64,000 nt of DNA from Paenirhizobium cremeum (GCF_022884085.1 NZ_JAGGCS010000019.1:1-64000); one strand, 5' to 3'; shown: positions 43,047 to 52,759, numbered from the stretch's first letter. Made by a program: numbers and translations. Notes: generated from the sequence alone by a model not told the origin.

Positions 43047-46000
43047 TGCCAGCCTCCTCACGGTCGGCGGTCGACCATTCGGCGACGCGGGCCAGATGAT
43101 CGTATTCGCCGCCGAAATCGTTCTGCTGCGCCGGGATGAGCCGCGAAACGAAGCCGCGCTCACCCGCCTGCAGGGCTGCAACGAAACGGCCGAGTTCGGC
43201 GACCGACTGTGCGGCAAGATCGAGCGCGGATTTCCTGTTGTCGCCGCGGCCGGTGAGTTCGTTATTCACCTGATCGGTCTGGAAACGATCGCCCGGCCGC
43301 AGCCGGACATAGATGAGGTTTTCCGGGAAAAGCCGGCCGGCATCGCGGAATGCCCCCTCCGTCAGGGCCGCGGCCTCCAACGCGAGCTGGGGATCGAGCA
43401 GACTGCGCGCCTGCGCCACGCTCGGGCCAAGCCCCGTCTTGTAGTCGATGATATCGGCATGACCGCCGCCCTTGATGTCGATCCGGTCGGCCACACCGGT
43501 CAGGCGAATGCCGACGGGTGCCAGATCGACACCGCCGCGAGCCTCGGTCAGCGTCTGGCGGATCTCCGGCCGGCGCCTTCCCTCCCAGCGGAGGAAAGCA
43601 TCGCCGACGGCTCGAAACCGCTGCCGCCAGACGATGTCGATATGGGTGGGAAGCCCTTGCTCGTCGAACAGCCGGTCAGTGATTGCGCGCATCGCGGCGG
43701 CACCGGCGGGGGTCAGGGGATCATGGCCTTCGCTGACGAAGCGCTCGATGATCTTGTGATAAAGCGTGCCGCGCTCGGCAGCACCCGGATCCTGATTGAA
43801 CGGATCGACGGGATCGAGCCGGAGAATGCGGCGGGCATAAATGGAATAGGGGTCGCGACGGAAGCGCCCGACCTCGCTGAACGAATAGCTGCGTGGCTGA
43901 AGCTCTGCCGGCGGTTTCGGCGCCGGCCGTTGGGCCAGCGATTGGCTTTCGCCCTTATCGAGCAGTTCGACATAGTGGCGATAGATATCGCCGCGTGCCT
44001 TTAGCCGGCTTTCGAAATCGCCGCCGCCAAGCGCGAGCAGCCGTTGCAACCAGCGGGAGGCAACCGTCGGAGCCGAACCCTGGCGAAGGGCGCGGGAGAA
44101 GATCAGTTGGCGTGTGCCGCAGGCCATCTCGAAATCGTGGGCGAGCTGGCCGATGCGCTTTTCCGGCGGTTCCAGCCCGATCTCCGTCTTCATCATTCGG
44201 GAGAGGAAGGGGTTGTTGGTGGTCTGTCCGGGCCACGAACCTTCGTTCAGGCCACCGATGACGACGGTATCGACATTCTGCAGTCGGGCTTCCAGCGTGC
44301 CGAAGATGAAGACGCGCGGGTGACGCATTGCCTTCGGTTTGACTGCGACGCCGGTCATCAGCGCTGCCATGATATCAATCCACTGGGGGCCGTCGGCCTC
44401 GATCTGGCCGTCAGCGCTCATGATTTCCGCAAGCAGGTCCGCGAGCCTTTCGCCGGCCTCGTCTGACCAGAGAAGCGAGAGATCGCCCTTGTCGTCGGCG
44501 CAGACCGCTTCCAGCGTCCGTCCGGTTCGCTCGGCCCATTGGCCGACGGGCAGCCTGTCGGACAGGCGCCGTTCACCAGCTTTTGCCACGAGGGCCGAGA
44601 CGAGCGGCTCGGCGGCCGCGGAAATGCGCGATGCGAGCTGGCCTGCGGCCTCGATTGTTTCACGGGAAACCCCGAGCCGCCATTGGGGCGGATGACGGTC
44701 GGTCGTCTGTTCTTCGCGACGTCGTTCGAAGAGAGCCGACAGCGTCGCGAGATCGACGGGCTGCACGCCGCCACGCAGCGCGATCACCTCCAGCGCATCG
44801 GCTGCCGAGCGGTAGGTATCAGCATCGAAGCCGAATCGAACGAGCGGATGTTTGAGCAGCGAGACGATCGCCACGGGATCGCCCGGCCGCAGCGCCGCTT
44901 CGAGCAGGAGTTGGACCAGCATGCCCTGCGGTGTCGCGGTGAAGGGCGTGCCGGCCGAATCGTCGGCGATGATGCCGAAGCGTGCCAACTCAGCCGTCAC
45001 GCGGCGCGCCAGCGTCCGATCCGGTGTAATCAACGCCACCCGGCTTTCGCCGCCCTCGCGCTGCTTTTCGAGACCGAGTCTGAGCGCAATGGCGATGGCT
45101 GTCGCTTCCTCGCGTTCGTTCGCCGCCTCGATCAGGCCGACATCGGCAAAGGCGGCTTCCATCCGCGCGGTGCCGAAATCGTCGCGCCAGATCTTCCATC
45201 CGTCCGTCGCCCCCGCGGGCGCCATGGCGCGTGACAGGATCTCGGCACGATCCGCGAGATCCGAGGACGCCTCTGCAAGCGTTTCGACATCCCGCCGTTC
45301 GACGCGCATGCGCCGCAAGAGATGAAAGAGACCGTATTGCGGATGGCCGCGCGAGGCGGGATCGGAAATACGCTCGGCTTCGAGCCCGATCCGCGTCCAG
45401 TCCTCGTCCGGCATGCTCATATCGAGCCCGGGCAGCACCACCGTTCCTTCCGGTCGTGCCGCGATGGCAGCGATAAGGTCGGCAGCGGCGGGGATGGAGC
45501 CGGTGGAACCCGCAACGATGACGGGATCGCTGGAGGTTGAACGGGCGAGCCTCTCGGCCTCGCCACGCAGGACGGCATCACGGTGGCGCGCCGGCGAGGA
45601 GCGGGTCAACTCCTCCAGGCGCGCAGGCCAGAAGTTGGTGGCAATAGCGAGGAATTCGGCGGTAAGTTGCCACCACGTCGCGAAATTCGACGTGTCGAGT
45701 GTCTTGAGTGATGCCCAGTCGCAACCTTCCGTTTCCGCGGCATCGATGAGCTCCGTCAGCGCCCGGGCGAGCCATATGGCGTCTGCCGGGCTTGCCGGCG
45801 CGACCAGGGGCGTGTCGGAATGAATGCTGCGGACCACGTTCGGCAACTGGTTACGCCAGGCAAGGATAAGGCGCGCCAGTTCGAGCAGCATGACCGTACT
45901 GCTGACCGGTGGGGCAAGGTCGAGCAGGAAAGGCGTTTCTTCCTCAAAGAAACCGCTGTCGTCATCGGTTTCGCCAAGCGGCCTTATCATCGGCAGAATG

Positions 46001-46218
46001 GCCGAGCGACCGCCAAGCAGATCCACGAATTCCGAGCGCAGCACACGGGCGGCCCGCCGGGTCGGAACGAGAATGGTCACCTTCGCCAGCGAAAGCGGGT
46101 CCTGCGGATCGTATCGATATCCGGATGCAAGCCGGCCGTCGAGCAGCGTGGCTGCAAGCACCTTCAGAAAGGGCAACCCCGCCGGTATCGTCAGGACACG
46201 CGGTTGATGGGTCGGCAT
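43036..46218 (-). CDS. addB: Double-strand break repair protein AddB
   Basis: Partner subunit of AddA; contains an inactivated helicase part and a second nuclease domain. The 1060 residues start MPTHQPRVLTIPAGLPFLKV; the C-terminal RecB-like nuclease motif is DIIDYKTGLGPSVAQ near residue 930. Cysteines that bind a 4Fe-4S cluster in Bacillus AddB are not visible near the nuclease domain (the local sequence reads RFRRDPYSIYARRI), so this is the iron-free type. It begins 3 bases after murU ends. Confidence 0.93.
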   Translation of the reverse strand: MPTHQPRVLTIPAGLPFLKVLAATLLDGRLASGYRYDPQDPLSLAKVTILVPTRRAARVLRSEFVDLLGGRSAILPMIRPLGETDDDSGFFEEETPFLLDLAPPVSSTVMLLELARLILAWRNQLPNVVRSIHSDTPLVAPASPADAIWLARALTELIDAAETEGCDWASLKTLDTSNFATWWQLTAEFLAIATNFWPARLEELTRSSPARHRDAVLRGEAERLARSTSSDPVIVAGSTGSIPAAADLIAAIAARPEGTVVLPGLDMSMPDEDWTRIGLEAERISDPASRGHPQYGLFHLLRRMRVERRDVETLAEASSDLADRAEILSRAMAPAGATDGWKIWRDDFGTARMEAAFADVGLIEAANEREEATAIAIALRLGLEKQREGGESRVALITPDRTLARRVTAELARFGIIADDSAGTPFTATPQGMLVQLLLEAALRPGDPVAIVSLLKHPLVRFGFDADTYRSAADALEVIALRGGVQPVDLATLSALFERRREEQTTDRHPPQWRLGVSRETIEAAGQLASRISAAAEPLVSALVAKAGERRLSDRLPVGQWAERTGRTLEAVCADDKGDLSLLWSDEAGERLADLLAEIMSADGQIEADGPQWIDIMAALMTGVAVKPKAMRHPRVFIFGTLEARLQNVDTVVIGGLNEGSWPGQTTNNPFLSRMMKTEIGLEPPEKRIGQLAHDFEMACGTRQLIFSRALRQGSAPTVASRWLQRLLALGGGDFESRLKARGDIYRHYVELLDKGESQSLAQRPAPKPPAELQPRSYSFSEVGRFRRDPYSIYARRILRLDPVDPFNQDPGAAERGTLYHKIIERFVSEGHDPLTPAGAAAMRAITDRLFDEQGLPTHIDIVWRQRFRAVGDAFLRWEGRRRPEIRQTLTEARGGVDLAPVGIRLTGVADRIDIKGGGHADIIDYKTGLGPSVAQARSLLDPQLALEAAALTEGAFRDAGRLFPENLIYVRLRPGDRFQTDQVNNELTGRGDNRKSALDLAAQSVAELGRFVAALQAGERGFVSRLIPAQQNDFGGEYDHLARVAEWSTADREEAGNDE

Positions 46219-46221
46219 CCC

Positions 46222-46953
46222 TTATGCCTCGCCCGAGAAGCGCCGAATGACCGCCTCGGCTTCTTCGAGCGCCTCGGGTGTACCGACGGTCATCCAGTGC
46301 CCCGCCATTTCGAGACCGGCCAGACGCCCAGTTGCGATGGCCCGGTCGAAGTAGATGTTGAGGTTGAAGGCGTCATCAGGCGCATCGTCGAGAAGCGAGG
46401 GCTTCATCGCGATCGCGCCCGCATAGACCACCGGGCGGGGAAGCCCTTCCTCATAGCGGACAAGGCGGCCGTCATTGCCGAGCGAGAAATCCTTCTTGCC
46501 GTTGTGTCCCGTTGTGTTCTCCAGGGGGACGCAGAGAAGCGCCATGTCCATGCTTTCAGGGTCGAAGAAGCGCGCGAGGCGGCGGAGGTTGGAAGCGTCG
46601 CCCGCCTGGTCAGCGAGCCAGAAAAGATCGGCATTCATCACATAGACAGGGGAGCGATCGAGAAGCTTCAGCCCCTTGGCAAGCCCGCCGCCCGAATTCA
46701 TCAGCCGGTCGCGCTCGTCGGAAATCACGATCTCGAGCTTCTTGTAACGCGACAGGTGCTCGACCATCCGGTCGGCGAGATAATGCACGTTGACCACCGC
46801 TCGTTCCACGCCGGCATCGGCAAGCGTATCGAGGACATAATCGATCATCGGCCTGCCGCCGACGGGCACCAGCGGCTTCGGGATCGTGTTCGTGATCGGC
46901 CGCAGCCGGGCTCCGAGCCCCGCTGCAAGCACCATCGCCTGGGTGATTTTCAT
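46222..46953 (-). CDS. murU: MurNAc-1-phosphate uridylyltransferase (MurU-like)
   Basis: Sugar-nucleotidyltransferase; MurU makes UDP-MurNAc from MurNAc-1-phosphate in peptidoglycan recycling. The 243 residues carry the signature MVLAAGLGARLRPITN with PKPLVPVGG, VMNADLFWL for metal binding, and a C-terminal GHWMTVGTPEALEEAE. Assignment as MurU in preference to a generic NTP transferase rests on its neighbour, an AmgK-like kinase 9 bp upstream, the pairing known from Pseudomonas. It lies just upstream of addB. Confidence 0.85.
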   Translation of the reverse strand: MKITQAMVLAAGLGARLRPITNTIPKPLVPVGGRPMIDYVLDTLADAGVERAVVNVHYLADRMVEHLSRYKKLEIVISDERDRLMNSGGGLAKGLKLLDRSPVYVMNADLFWLADQAGDASNLRRLARFFDPESMDMALLCVPLENTTGHNGKKDFSLGNDGRLVRYEEGLPRPVVYAGAIAMKPSLLDDAPDDAFNLNIYFDRAIATGRLAGLEMAGHWMTVGTPEALEEAEAVIRRFSGEA

Positions 46954-46962
46954 GGCAAGTCG

Positions 46963-48486
46963 CTACGCTGATTCGGCCGAACCGATTCCAACCCGGGCAC
47001 ACCAGTCGCGCAAGGGGGCAAGTGCATCATGTTCGAAAGCGACGGACAGATGCCACAGGGTTCTCGGCATATGCTTCATGTAGCCTGGCTTGCCGTCGCG
47101 CTGAAGCAGGCGGATCCAGAGGCCGTTCAGCTTGCAGGCTCGCTGCGCCGACATGATTGCCCAGCTCTTGAGGAAATTCGCTTCATCGAAGGCGGGGTTC
47201 TTTCTGCGCAGGGAAAGATAGTCTTCCATCAGTTGGTCGACCAGCGGCCGTTTGACGGTGACGCGCGCATCCTGTACGATAGAAACGAGATCGTAGGCCG
47301 TTGGACCGATCATGGCGTCCTGAAAGTCGAGAAGGCCAATCCGGTCGCTTCCCTCTCTGTCACCGCGCCAGATGATGTTTGGCGAATGGAAGTCCCTGAG
47401 AACAAGCGATCTTTCGGCGTCCGACAGCGCATCGATCAGCCCGTCCCAAATGGCTAGATATTCCGCCCGTTCTTCCGTGGTGGCGGGCTTGCCCCCGCGC
47501 TTCCAGGGAAGGTGCCAGTCGATAAGAAGCTCCGCTTCCATCTTCATGGCAGTGCGGTCGTAGTCGGGAATACGGTGTATCAGCCCGCCATTGAACGTGA
47601 TCTCGCGCGGGAAGGACGTCTCATGCAGGGCGGCGAGGCATTCGACGCTCGCCCGGTAACGGTCCGCAATCGGAACGCCGTTGTCGTCGAGAACGGTTTC
47701 GGGACCGAAATCCTCGATCAGCAGGATGCCGTTTTCGCAATCGCTCTCATAGATCTCGGGCGCGGCGAAACCCTTGTCCCGCAAGGCACCGGCGATAGCG
47801 ACGAAGGGGTAAACGTCTTCCGCCAGATGCACGATCTGCGAATAGGGCTTGCCGTCACGGATCGGCGGGCCGTCCGGTTGGCGTGGCGAATCCATCAGGA
47901 TCTTTCGCAGCCCTTCGGAAGGGTAGATGTATTCATAGGCGCGGGTGGAGGCATCGCCGGTCAGATGGCGCCGCCGGGCGCCAGCCAGGCCATGAGTGTC
48001 GAGAAAGCCCCTGATCTGGAGGACACGTGAGATTCTTGAGAGTTTGCCAGTTTCGGCCTCGATGACGACCTGTCGTCCACCACTGGCTTCAAAAGCAAAG
48101 CGGATGTCGATCCGGCGGGCGGGCAGGGCGGCGCCCGCCTTCTCCGGCCATTCCACCAGGCAGACGCCATCCTTCAGCGCGTCCTCGAAGCCGAGTTCGT
48201 CCAGTTCGCCCGGATCGCCGAGCCGGTAGAGATCGAAATGCGCGACCGGAAGACGCAGATCGTAATTCTGCACCAGCGTGAATGTCGGGCTCGGAACTTC
48301 GAGTTCGCTGTCATCCGCCATGGCCCTGAGCAGGGCGCGGCAAAGCGTCGACTTGCCGGCGCCAAGGTCGCCCCACAACGCGACACAATCGCCAGGCTTG
48401 AGGGCAAGCGCGAGATCCTCGCCAAGTTGCTGGGTGGCTGCTTCGGAACGGAGGAAGAGGGAAATGCTGGTCTGGCTATGGGTCAT
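46963..48486 (-). CDS. TsaE - AmgK fusion: t6A ATPase and amino-sugar kinase in one protein
   Basis: Residues 1-150 are a TsaE domain with P-loop GDLGAGKST (39-47), PSPTFTLVQNY and HFDLYRLGD, the ATPase of tRNA t6A37 synthesis. Residues about 160-507 are an aminoglycoside-phosphotransferase-like kinase with the catalytic LRDFHSPN (363-370) and metal-binding DFQD (387-390), resembling AmgK, the anomeric MurNAc/GlcNAc kinase. The next gene is murU. One continuous frame, so fusion and not two genes. The ATG at 48486 shares bases with the stop codon of the kinase gene upstream. E. coli and Pseudomonas have the two parts as separate proteins. Confidence 0.9.
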   Translation of the reverse strand: MTHSQTSISLFLRSEAATQQLGEDLALALKPGDCVALWGDLGAGKSTLCRALLRAMADDSELEVPSPTFTLVQNYDLRLPVAHFDLYRLGDPGELDELGFEDALKDGVCLVEWPEKAGAALPARRIDIRFAFEASGGRQVVIEAETGKLSRISRVLQIRGFLDTHGLAGARRRHLTGDASTRAYEYIYPSEGLRKILMDSPRQPDGPPIRDGKPYSQIVHLAEDVYPFVAIAGALRDKGFAAPEIYESDCENGILLIEDFGPETVLDDNGVPIADRYRASVECLAALHETSFPREITFNGGLIHRIPDYDRTAMKMEAELLIDWHLPWKRGGKPATTEERAEYLAIWDGLIDALSDAERSLVLRDFHSPNIIWRGDREGSDRIGLLDFQDAMIGPTAYDLVSIVQDARVTVKRPLVDQLMEDYLSLRRKNPAFDEANFLKSWAIMSAQRACKLNGLWIRLLQRDGKPGYMKHMPRTLWHLSVAFEHDALAPLRDWCARVGIGSAESA

Positions 48487-51077
48487 TCTGCGGCAACGGA
48501 TTGGGGCATGACGGCTGTCGGGATGCGGCACGATACAGTCGTACCGCCCCCCGGGGCGCTGTCAATGGAGACCTTGCCGTTGTGGAGGTTGACGAAGCTC
48601 TCCACGATGGAGAGACCGAGGCCCGCGCCGCTGCGTCTGCCGCCCTTGCCGTTCGTCGAGAAGCGGTCGAAGACGGTCGCGAGCATGTCCGGTGTCATGC
48701 CGCAACCATTGTCATGAACGGTGAAGACGAAATCGCCATCTTCCCGCCAGCACTTCATTTCCACGGCCGATCCCTCCGGTGCGAAATTGACGGCGTTGGT
48801 CAGGATCTTGATGAGGATCTGTTTCAGCCGCTGCTGGTCCGCCACGATATGGCCGAGCTGGGCCGATGCCGCGATCTCCAGTGTGACATTGCCTTCCTGC
48901 AGGCGGTCGGTCATCTGCATCGACACGTCGTCGAGCAGATCGTTGAGATCGATGTCGGAATAGTCGAGACGCATGATGCCTGCATCCACCGTCGCCAGGT
49001 CGAGAATGTCGTTGACGATGGTGAGCAGAACGGAGGAAGACGTCGATATGTGGTCGATATACTCGGCCTGCCGTTCGTTGAGAGGCCCGATGGCCGGCGT
49101 TTTCAGCAGGTCCGTGAAGCCGATGATGTTGGTCAGCGGCGACCGCAGTTCATAGGAAACGTGCTGCACAAAGTCGTTTTTCAACTCGTCCGCCTTGCGC
49201 AGCGCCTCGTTCTTTTCCTTCAGAGCCCGTTCGGCTCGGACGCTGTCGGTCATGTTGACGAAGGTCAGCATGGTCTGGGCGTTCGGAAGCGGCGTCACCG
49301 CGTAATCGAGCACAAGGCCGGAATAGAGTTCCAGTGTGCCCTGGCTGGAGGGGCGTTCGTCCTCGAAGCTGGTGATGATCTTGCTGAAGGCTTTCCAGCC
49401 GTCGGGCTTGTCATAGGACGGTGCACAGGCCGTCTCGATGGCGCGGATGTGGGTGCCATGACGCGCTTCGGCTTCGGTGATGCCCCAGAGCGCGCGGAAT
49501 GCCGGATTGGAAAGCTGGATGCGCCCGTCGGGGCCGAACACCGCAACGCCTTCGGAAAGATGATCGATGGTCTCGCCCTGCACGCGCAGCAGCGTATTGT
49601 AGCGCGTTTCGAGATCGACCTGTTCGGTGAGGTTTTCGAAGACCCAGGTGGCGCCGCCCTGCGGATGCGCAGAAGCGATCACGCGAAGCGTCTGGCCATT
49701 CGGCAGGTGCCAGAGTTCCGTCTGCGTGTCGAGCGAACGGTAGACGGCAAGCGTGTTTTCCTTCCACGCCTTCCAACTCAGCTGTTCCGGCAGCTTGTGG
49801 GCCGAACGCAGCCTGTCGAGCAGTTCCGCATGGTCGGGTCGGGCCTCGAGGAATGCGTGATCGAGCTCCCAGAGCTGCACAAAGGCCTGGTTGAAGAATT
49901 GCAGCCGCCGTTCGCCGTCGAAAATGGCAACGGGTGTCGCCAGATGATCCAGCGTTTCGGCATGGCTCTTCAGCGTACGCTGCAGTTCCTCGCGAAGCGC
50001 CTCCTTCTGGGAGACATCGATCGCCATGCCGCAGGAACCCGCGGGACCGCGCACGTCGACCACGTCGTAGAAGGTCCGGTTGCCTCGGACGGCGGTCGAA
50101 ACGGTATCGTGGAAAGGGGATTCCGGCGTAACGCTCGCCTTGATCTTCTCGCGGGTCAGGCTGCTCAGGACCTCACGGTTTTCACGGATGGCCTGATCGG
50201 GAGAGGCTGCCTCGACCGCTTCGCTATAGGCATGATTGACCCAAAGCAGCCGACCATCGGCATCCCTTTGCCAGACGGGCTGCTCGATGGCGTCAAGCAG
50301 CGCCTCGAAGGTGGCGATGGATGTCTTCAGGCGGTTGCGTTCGATCTTGAGTTCGGCAAGCTCGGCCCGCAGGTTGTTGAGCGCCACGAAATGGGCGAAG
50401 GCGCGCCCGCCGGAAAGCCGGCCCTGCACCTCCAGTACTTCTCCGCGCTGGGTCTCCACGATGAGGTCGAAGCTGTGCGCGTCGAAACGAAGCTTCTCGA
50501 TCGCCTTTTCAAGTTCGCCGGCCGATGCTGGCTTGAGCCAGCGGCCGAATGCGAGAAAATCGCCATCGGTCTGCGGCGCGCCGGTTTCGACCGGTAGCTG
50601 GCCGAGGAATTCCGGTCGGTTCTGTCCGTCCCAGATGACGATCCGGCGATTCTTGTCGGCGATCAGCGCCTGATACCGGGAAATCTGCTGATTGGCATCC
50701 GATAAGGCGGAACGCATCTCGGCGCCTTCGTTTTCGAGACGCGCGCGTTGGCGGATCAGCCAGACGGCCGAAACAAGCGCAGCGGAAAGGATGCCGATGA
50801 CGAGGGAATAGCCGAAGGTCTCCACGGAGGTGAAGAGACGCTCCACGGGTGCCGCTACCGCCTGCGCCCGCGCAAAGCCCGGGACCACCAGTCCTGTCAG
50901 CGCCGTCGCTCCCATGCAGACCGACCAGATCTGCAGGAGCTGGTATCGCCTGCGCCCGTGCGATGCCTTGCGGATGCCTGCTCCTGCATGAGCCTGCTCC
51001 ACCGCCTGTCCGAAGCCGTTCCGGCCAAGGCGCGTCATCGTTTCCCGCATATACGGGTCGCTATCATTTACCGACAT
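48483..51077 (-). CDS. divL: DivL-type cell-cycle sensor kinase (tyrosine in the H-box)
   Basis: The 864-residue protein has two N-terminal membrane segments (about 47-66 and 88-107), three PAS-like domains (about 255-360, 375-490, 505-610), a dimerisation helix and a HATPase domain (NAVNFAPEG, DNGCGM, GAGLGLSIV). In the H-box the phospho-accepting His is replaced by Tyr: HVSYELRSPL, Tyr642. This is the hallmark of DivL, which senses phospho-DivK and controls the CckA-CtrA pathway. It overlaps the tsaE-amgK fusion by 4 nt, so cell-cycle control and wall recycling genes share a message. Confidence 0.9.
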   Translation of the reverse strand: MSVNDSDPYMRETMTRLGRNGFGQAVEQAHAGAGIRKASHGRRRYQLLQIWSVCMGATALTGLVVPGFARAQAVAAPVERLFTSVETFGYSLVIGILSAALVSAVWLIRQRARLENEGAEMRSALSDANQQISRYQALIADKNRRIVIWDGQNRPEFLGQLPVETGAPQTDGDFLAFGRWLKPASAGELEKAIEKLRFDAHSFDLIVETQRGEVLEVQGRLSGGRAFAHFVALNNLRAELAELKIERNRLKTSIATFEALLDAIEQPVWQRDADGRLLWVNHAYSEAVEAASPDQAIRENREVLSSLTREKIKASVTPESPFHDTVSTAVRGNRTFYDVVDVRGPAGSCGMAIDVSQKEALREELQRTLKSHAETLDHLATPVAIFDGERRLQFFNQAFVQLWELDHAFLEARPDHAELLDRLRSAHKLPEQLSWKAWKENTLAVYRSLDTQTELWHLPNGQTLRVIASAHPQGGATWVFENLTEQVDLETRYNTLLRVQGETIDHLSEGVAVFGPDGRIQLSNPAFRALWGITEAEARHGTHIRAIETACAPSYDKPDGWKAFSKIITSFEDERPSSQGTLELYSGLVLDYAVTPLPNAQTMLTFVNMTDSVRAERALKEKNEALRKADELKNDFVQHVSYELRSPLTNIIGFTDLLKTPAIGPLNERQAEYIDHISTSSSVLLTIVNDILDLATVDAGIMRLDYSDIDLNDLLDDVSMQMTDRLQEGNVTLEIAASAQLGHIVADQQRLKQILIKILTNAVNFAPEGSAVEMKCWREDGDFVFTVHDNGCGMTPDMLATVFDRFSTNGKGGRRSGAGLGLSIVESFVNLHNGKVSIDSAPGGGTTVSCRIPTAVMPQSVAAE

Positions 51078-51210
51078 ATTCGGTCTGTCTCCGTCCTATG
51101 TGCCGCATTGTCGACAAGACATCCCATCTCGCGTCGCGCCGTCCGGCCGCGTCACGAATCAAGTTCTAAAACAATACTGCCTAAGGGAATCGTCGGGAAG
51201 GCCGGAGGGC

Positions 51211-51247
51211 AAAAAAGAGGCCGCGCCTTTTGTCAAGGACGCGGCCA
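51211..51247 (-). terminator. Terminator after ahcY
   Basis: On the minus strand GGCCGCG pairs with CGCGGCC (51246-51240 and 51225-51219), followed by TC and a T6 run (51216-51211), 30 bases past the ahcY stop. Confidence 0.8.
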
Positions 51248-51276
51248 CTATATCTTGTGGAAAGATTGTCGGCTAA

Positions 51277-52677
51277 TTAATAGCGATAGTGTTCGGCCTT
51301 GAACGGACCGGTCTTTTCGACGCCGATATAGCTTGCCTGTTCTTCCGATAGCTCGGTCAGTTTCACGCCGAGTTTTTCGAGATGCAGGCGGGCAACCTTC
51401 TCGTCGAGATGCTTCGGCAGGATATAGACGTCGTTTTTGTATTCACCCGGCTTGGTGAACAGTTCGATCTGGGCAAGCACCTGGTTGGTGAACGAAGCCG
51501 ACATCACGAAGGACGGATGGCCCGTGGCATTGCCGAGATTGAGCAGGCGGCCTTCCGACAGGAGGATCATGCGGTTGCCCTTCGGGAACTCGATCATGTC
51601 GACCTGCGGCTTCACATTGGTCCACTTCAGATTGCGCAGTGCGGCAACCTGGATCTCGTTGTCGAAATGGCCGATGTTGCCGACGATTGCCATGTCCTTC
51701 ATCTCGCGCATGTGCTCGATACGGATGACATCGCGGTTGCCGGTCGTGGTGATGAAGATGTCAGCCGAGGAGACGACGTCTTCCAGCGTCACGACTTCGA
51801 AGCCGTCCATGGCAGCCTGCAGCGCGCAGATCGGATCGATCTCGGTGACCTTCACGCGGGCGCCGGCGCCGCGCAGCGACGCGGCCGAACCCTTGCCGAC
51901 ATCGCCATAGCCGCAGACCACAGCGACCTTGCCGGCCATCATGACATCGGTGCCGCGACGGATGCCATCGACCAGCGATTCCTTGCAGCCATACTTGTTG
52001 TCGAACTTCGACTTGGTGACGGAATCGTTGACGTTGATCGCCGGGAAGGGAAGGAGGCCCTTCTTGCCCAGTTCATAGAGACGATGGACACCGGTGGTGG
52101 TTTCCTCCGTCACGCCGCGGATCGCTTCACGCTGCTTGGTGAACCAGCCCGGAGAAGCCTCAAGGCGCTTCTTGATCTGGGCGAACAGGATTTCTTCCTC
52201 TTCCGAGCCCGGATTGGACAGCACGTTCTCGCCGGCCTCGGCGCGAGCGCCGAGCAGGATATACATGGTGGCATCGCCGCCATCGTCGAGGATCATATTG
52301 CTGAAACCGCCGTCGCTCCACTGGAAGATCTGGTCGGTGTAGCGCCAGTAGTCTTCAAGCGACTCACCCTTGATGGCGAAGACCGGAATGCCCGCGGCGG
52401 CGATTGCCGCTGCGGCGTGATCCTGAGTCGAGAAGATATTGCAGGAAGCCCAGCGGACGTCGGCGCCGAGCGCGACCAGGGTTTCGATCAGGACCGCAGT
52501 CTGGATCGTCATGTGCAGCGAACCGCTGATGCGGGCGCCTTTGAGAGGCTTGGTTTGGCCGAACTCGGAACGGCACGCCATCAGGCCGGGCATTTCGGTC
52601 TCGGCGATATTGATTTCCTTGCGCCCGAAATCGGCGAGGCCGATGTCGGCGACGACGTAGTCCTTATGTGTGCTCAT
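51277..52677 (-). CDS. ahcY: S-adenosylhomocysteinase
   Basis: Splits S-adenosylhomocysteine into adenosine and homocysteine, clearing the product of methyl transfer and feeding methionine recycling. The 466 residues contain SGSLHMTIQTAVLIETL, the NAD-binding GYGDVGKGSAASLRG, and the C-terminal KTGPFKAEHYRY that closes the neighbouring active site. The ATG at 52677 has GGAGAG upstream. Its 5' leader holds a hairpin and an operator-like palindrome. Confidence 0.97.
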   Translation of the reverse strand: MSTHKDYVVADIGLADFGRKEINIAETEMPGLMACRSEFGQTKPLKGARISGSLHMTIQTAVLIETLVALGADVRWASCNIFSTQDHAAAAIAAAGIPVFAIKGESLEDYWRYTDQIFQWSDGGFSNMILDDGGDATMYILLGARAEAGENVLSNPGSEEEEILFAQIKKRLEASPGWFTKQREAIRGVTEETTTGVHRLYELGKKGLLPFPAINVNDSVTKSKFDNKYGCKESLVDGIRRGTDVMMAGKVAVVCGYGDVGKGSAASLRGAGARVKVTEIDPICALQAAMDGFEVVTLEDVVSSADIFITTTGNRDVIRIEHMREMKDMAIVGNIGHFDNEIQVAALRNLKWTNVKPQVDMIEFPKGNRMILLSEGRLLNLGNATGHPSFVMSASFTNQVLAQIELFTKPGEYKNDVYILPKHLDEKVARLHLEKLGVKLTELSEEQASYIGVEKTGPFKAEHYRY

Positions 52678-52737
52678 GAATCTCTCCGGCTGAAGCGAGG
52701 TCTGTTCAGTCTTTCGACGGACGCACAGGTCCGCATA

Positions 52738-52759
52738 TGCCCGATCTTCCGGATCGGGC
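52738..52759 (-). other. Leader hairpin upstream of ahcY
   Basis: GCCCGATC and GATCGGGC (52738-52745 and 52752-52759) form a perfect 8-bp stem with a 5-base loop, 60 to 82 bases before the ahcY ATG. It may lie in the ahcY 5' untranslated region. I could not match it to the SAH riboswitch consensus from memory. Confidence 0.45.

Noticed and set aside
44656..44671. TGTTTCACGGGAAACC in addB, resembling parS
   Set aside because: The central CACGTG palindrome is broken (CACGGG), it is 24 kb from oriC, and it simply encodes VSRET in AddB.
48501..50597. 698-codon open frame opposite divL, and similar frames opposite prpE, gyrB, trpB, folC, ahcY and pckA
   Set aside because: All are antisense to strongly supported genes and lack domain-like sequence or ribosome sites.
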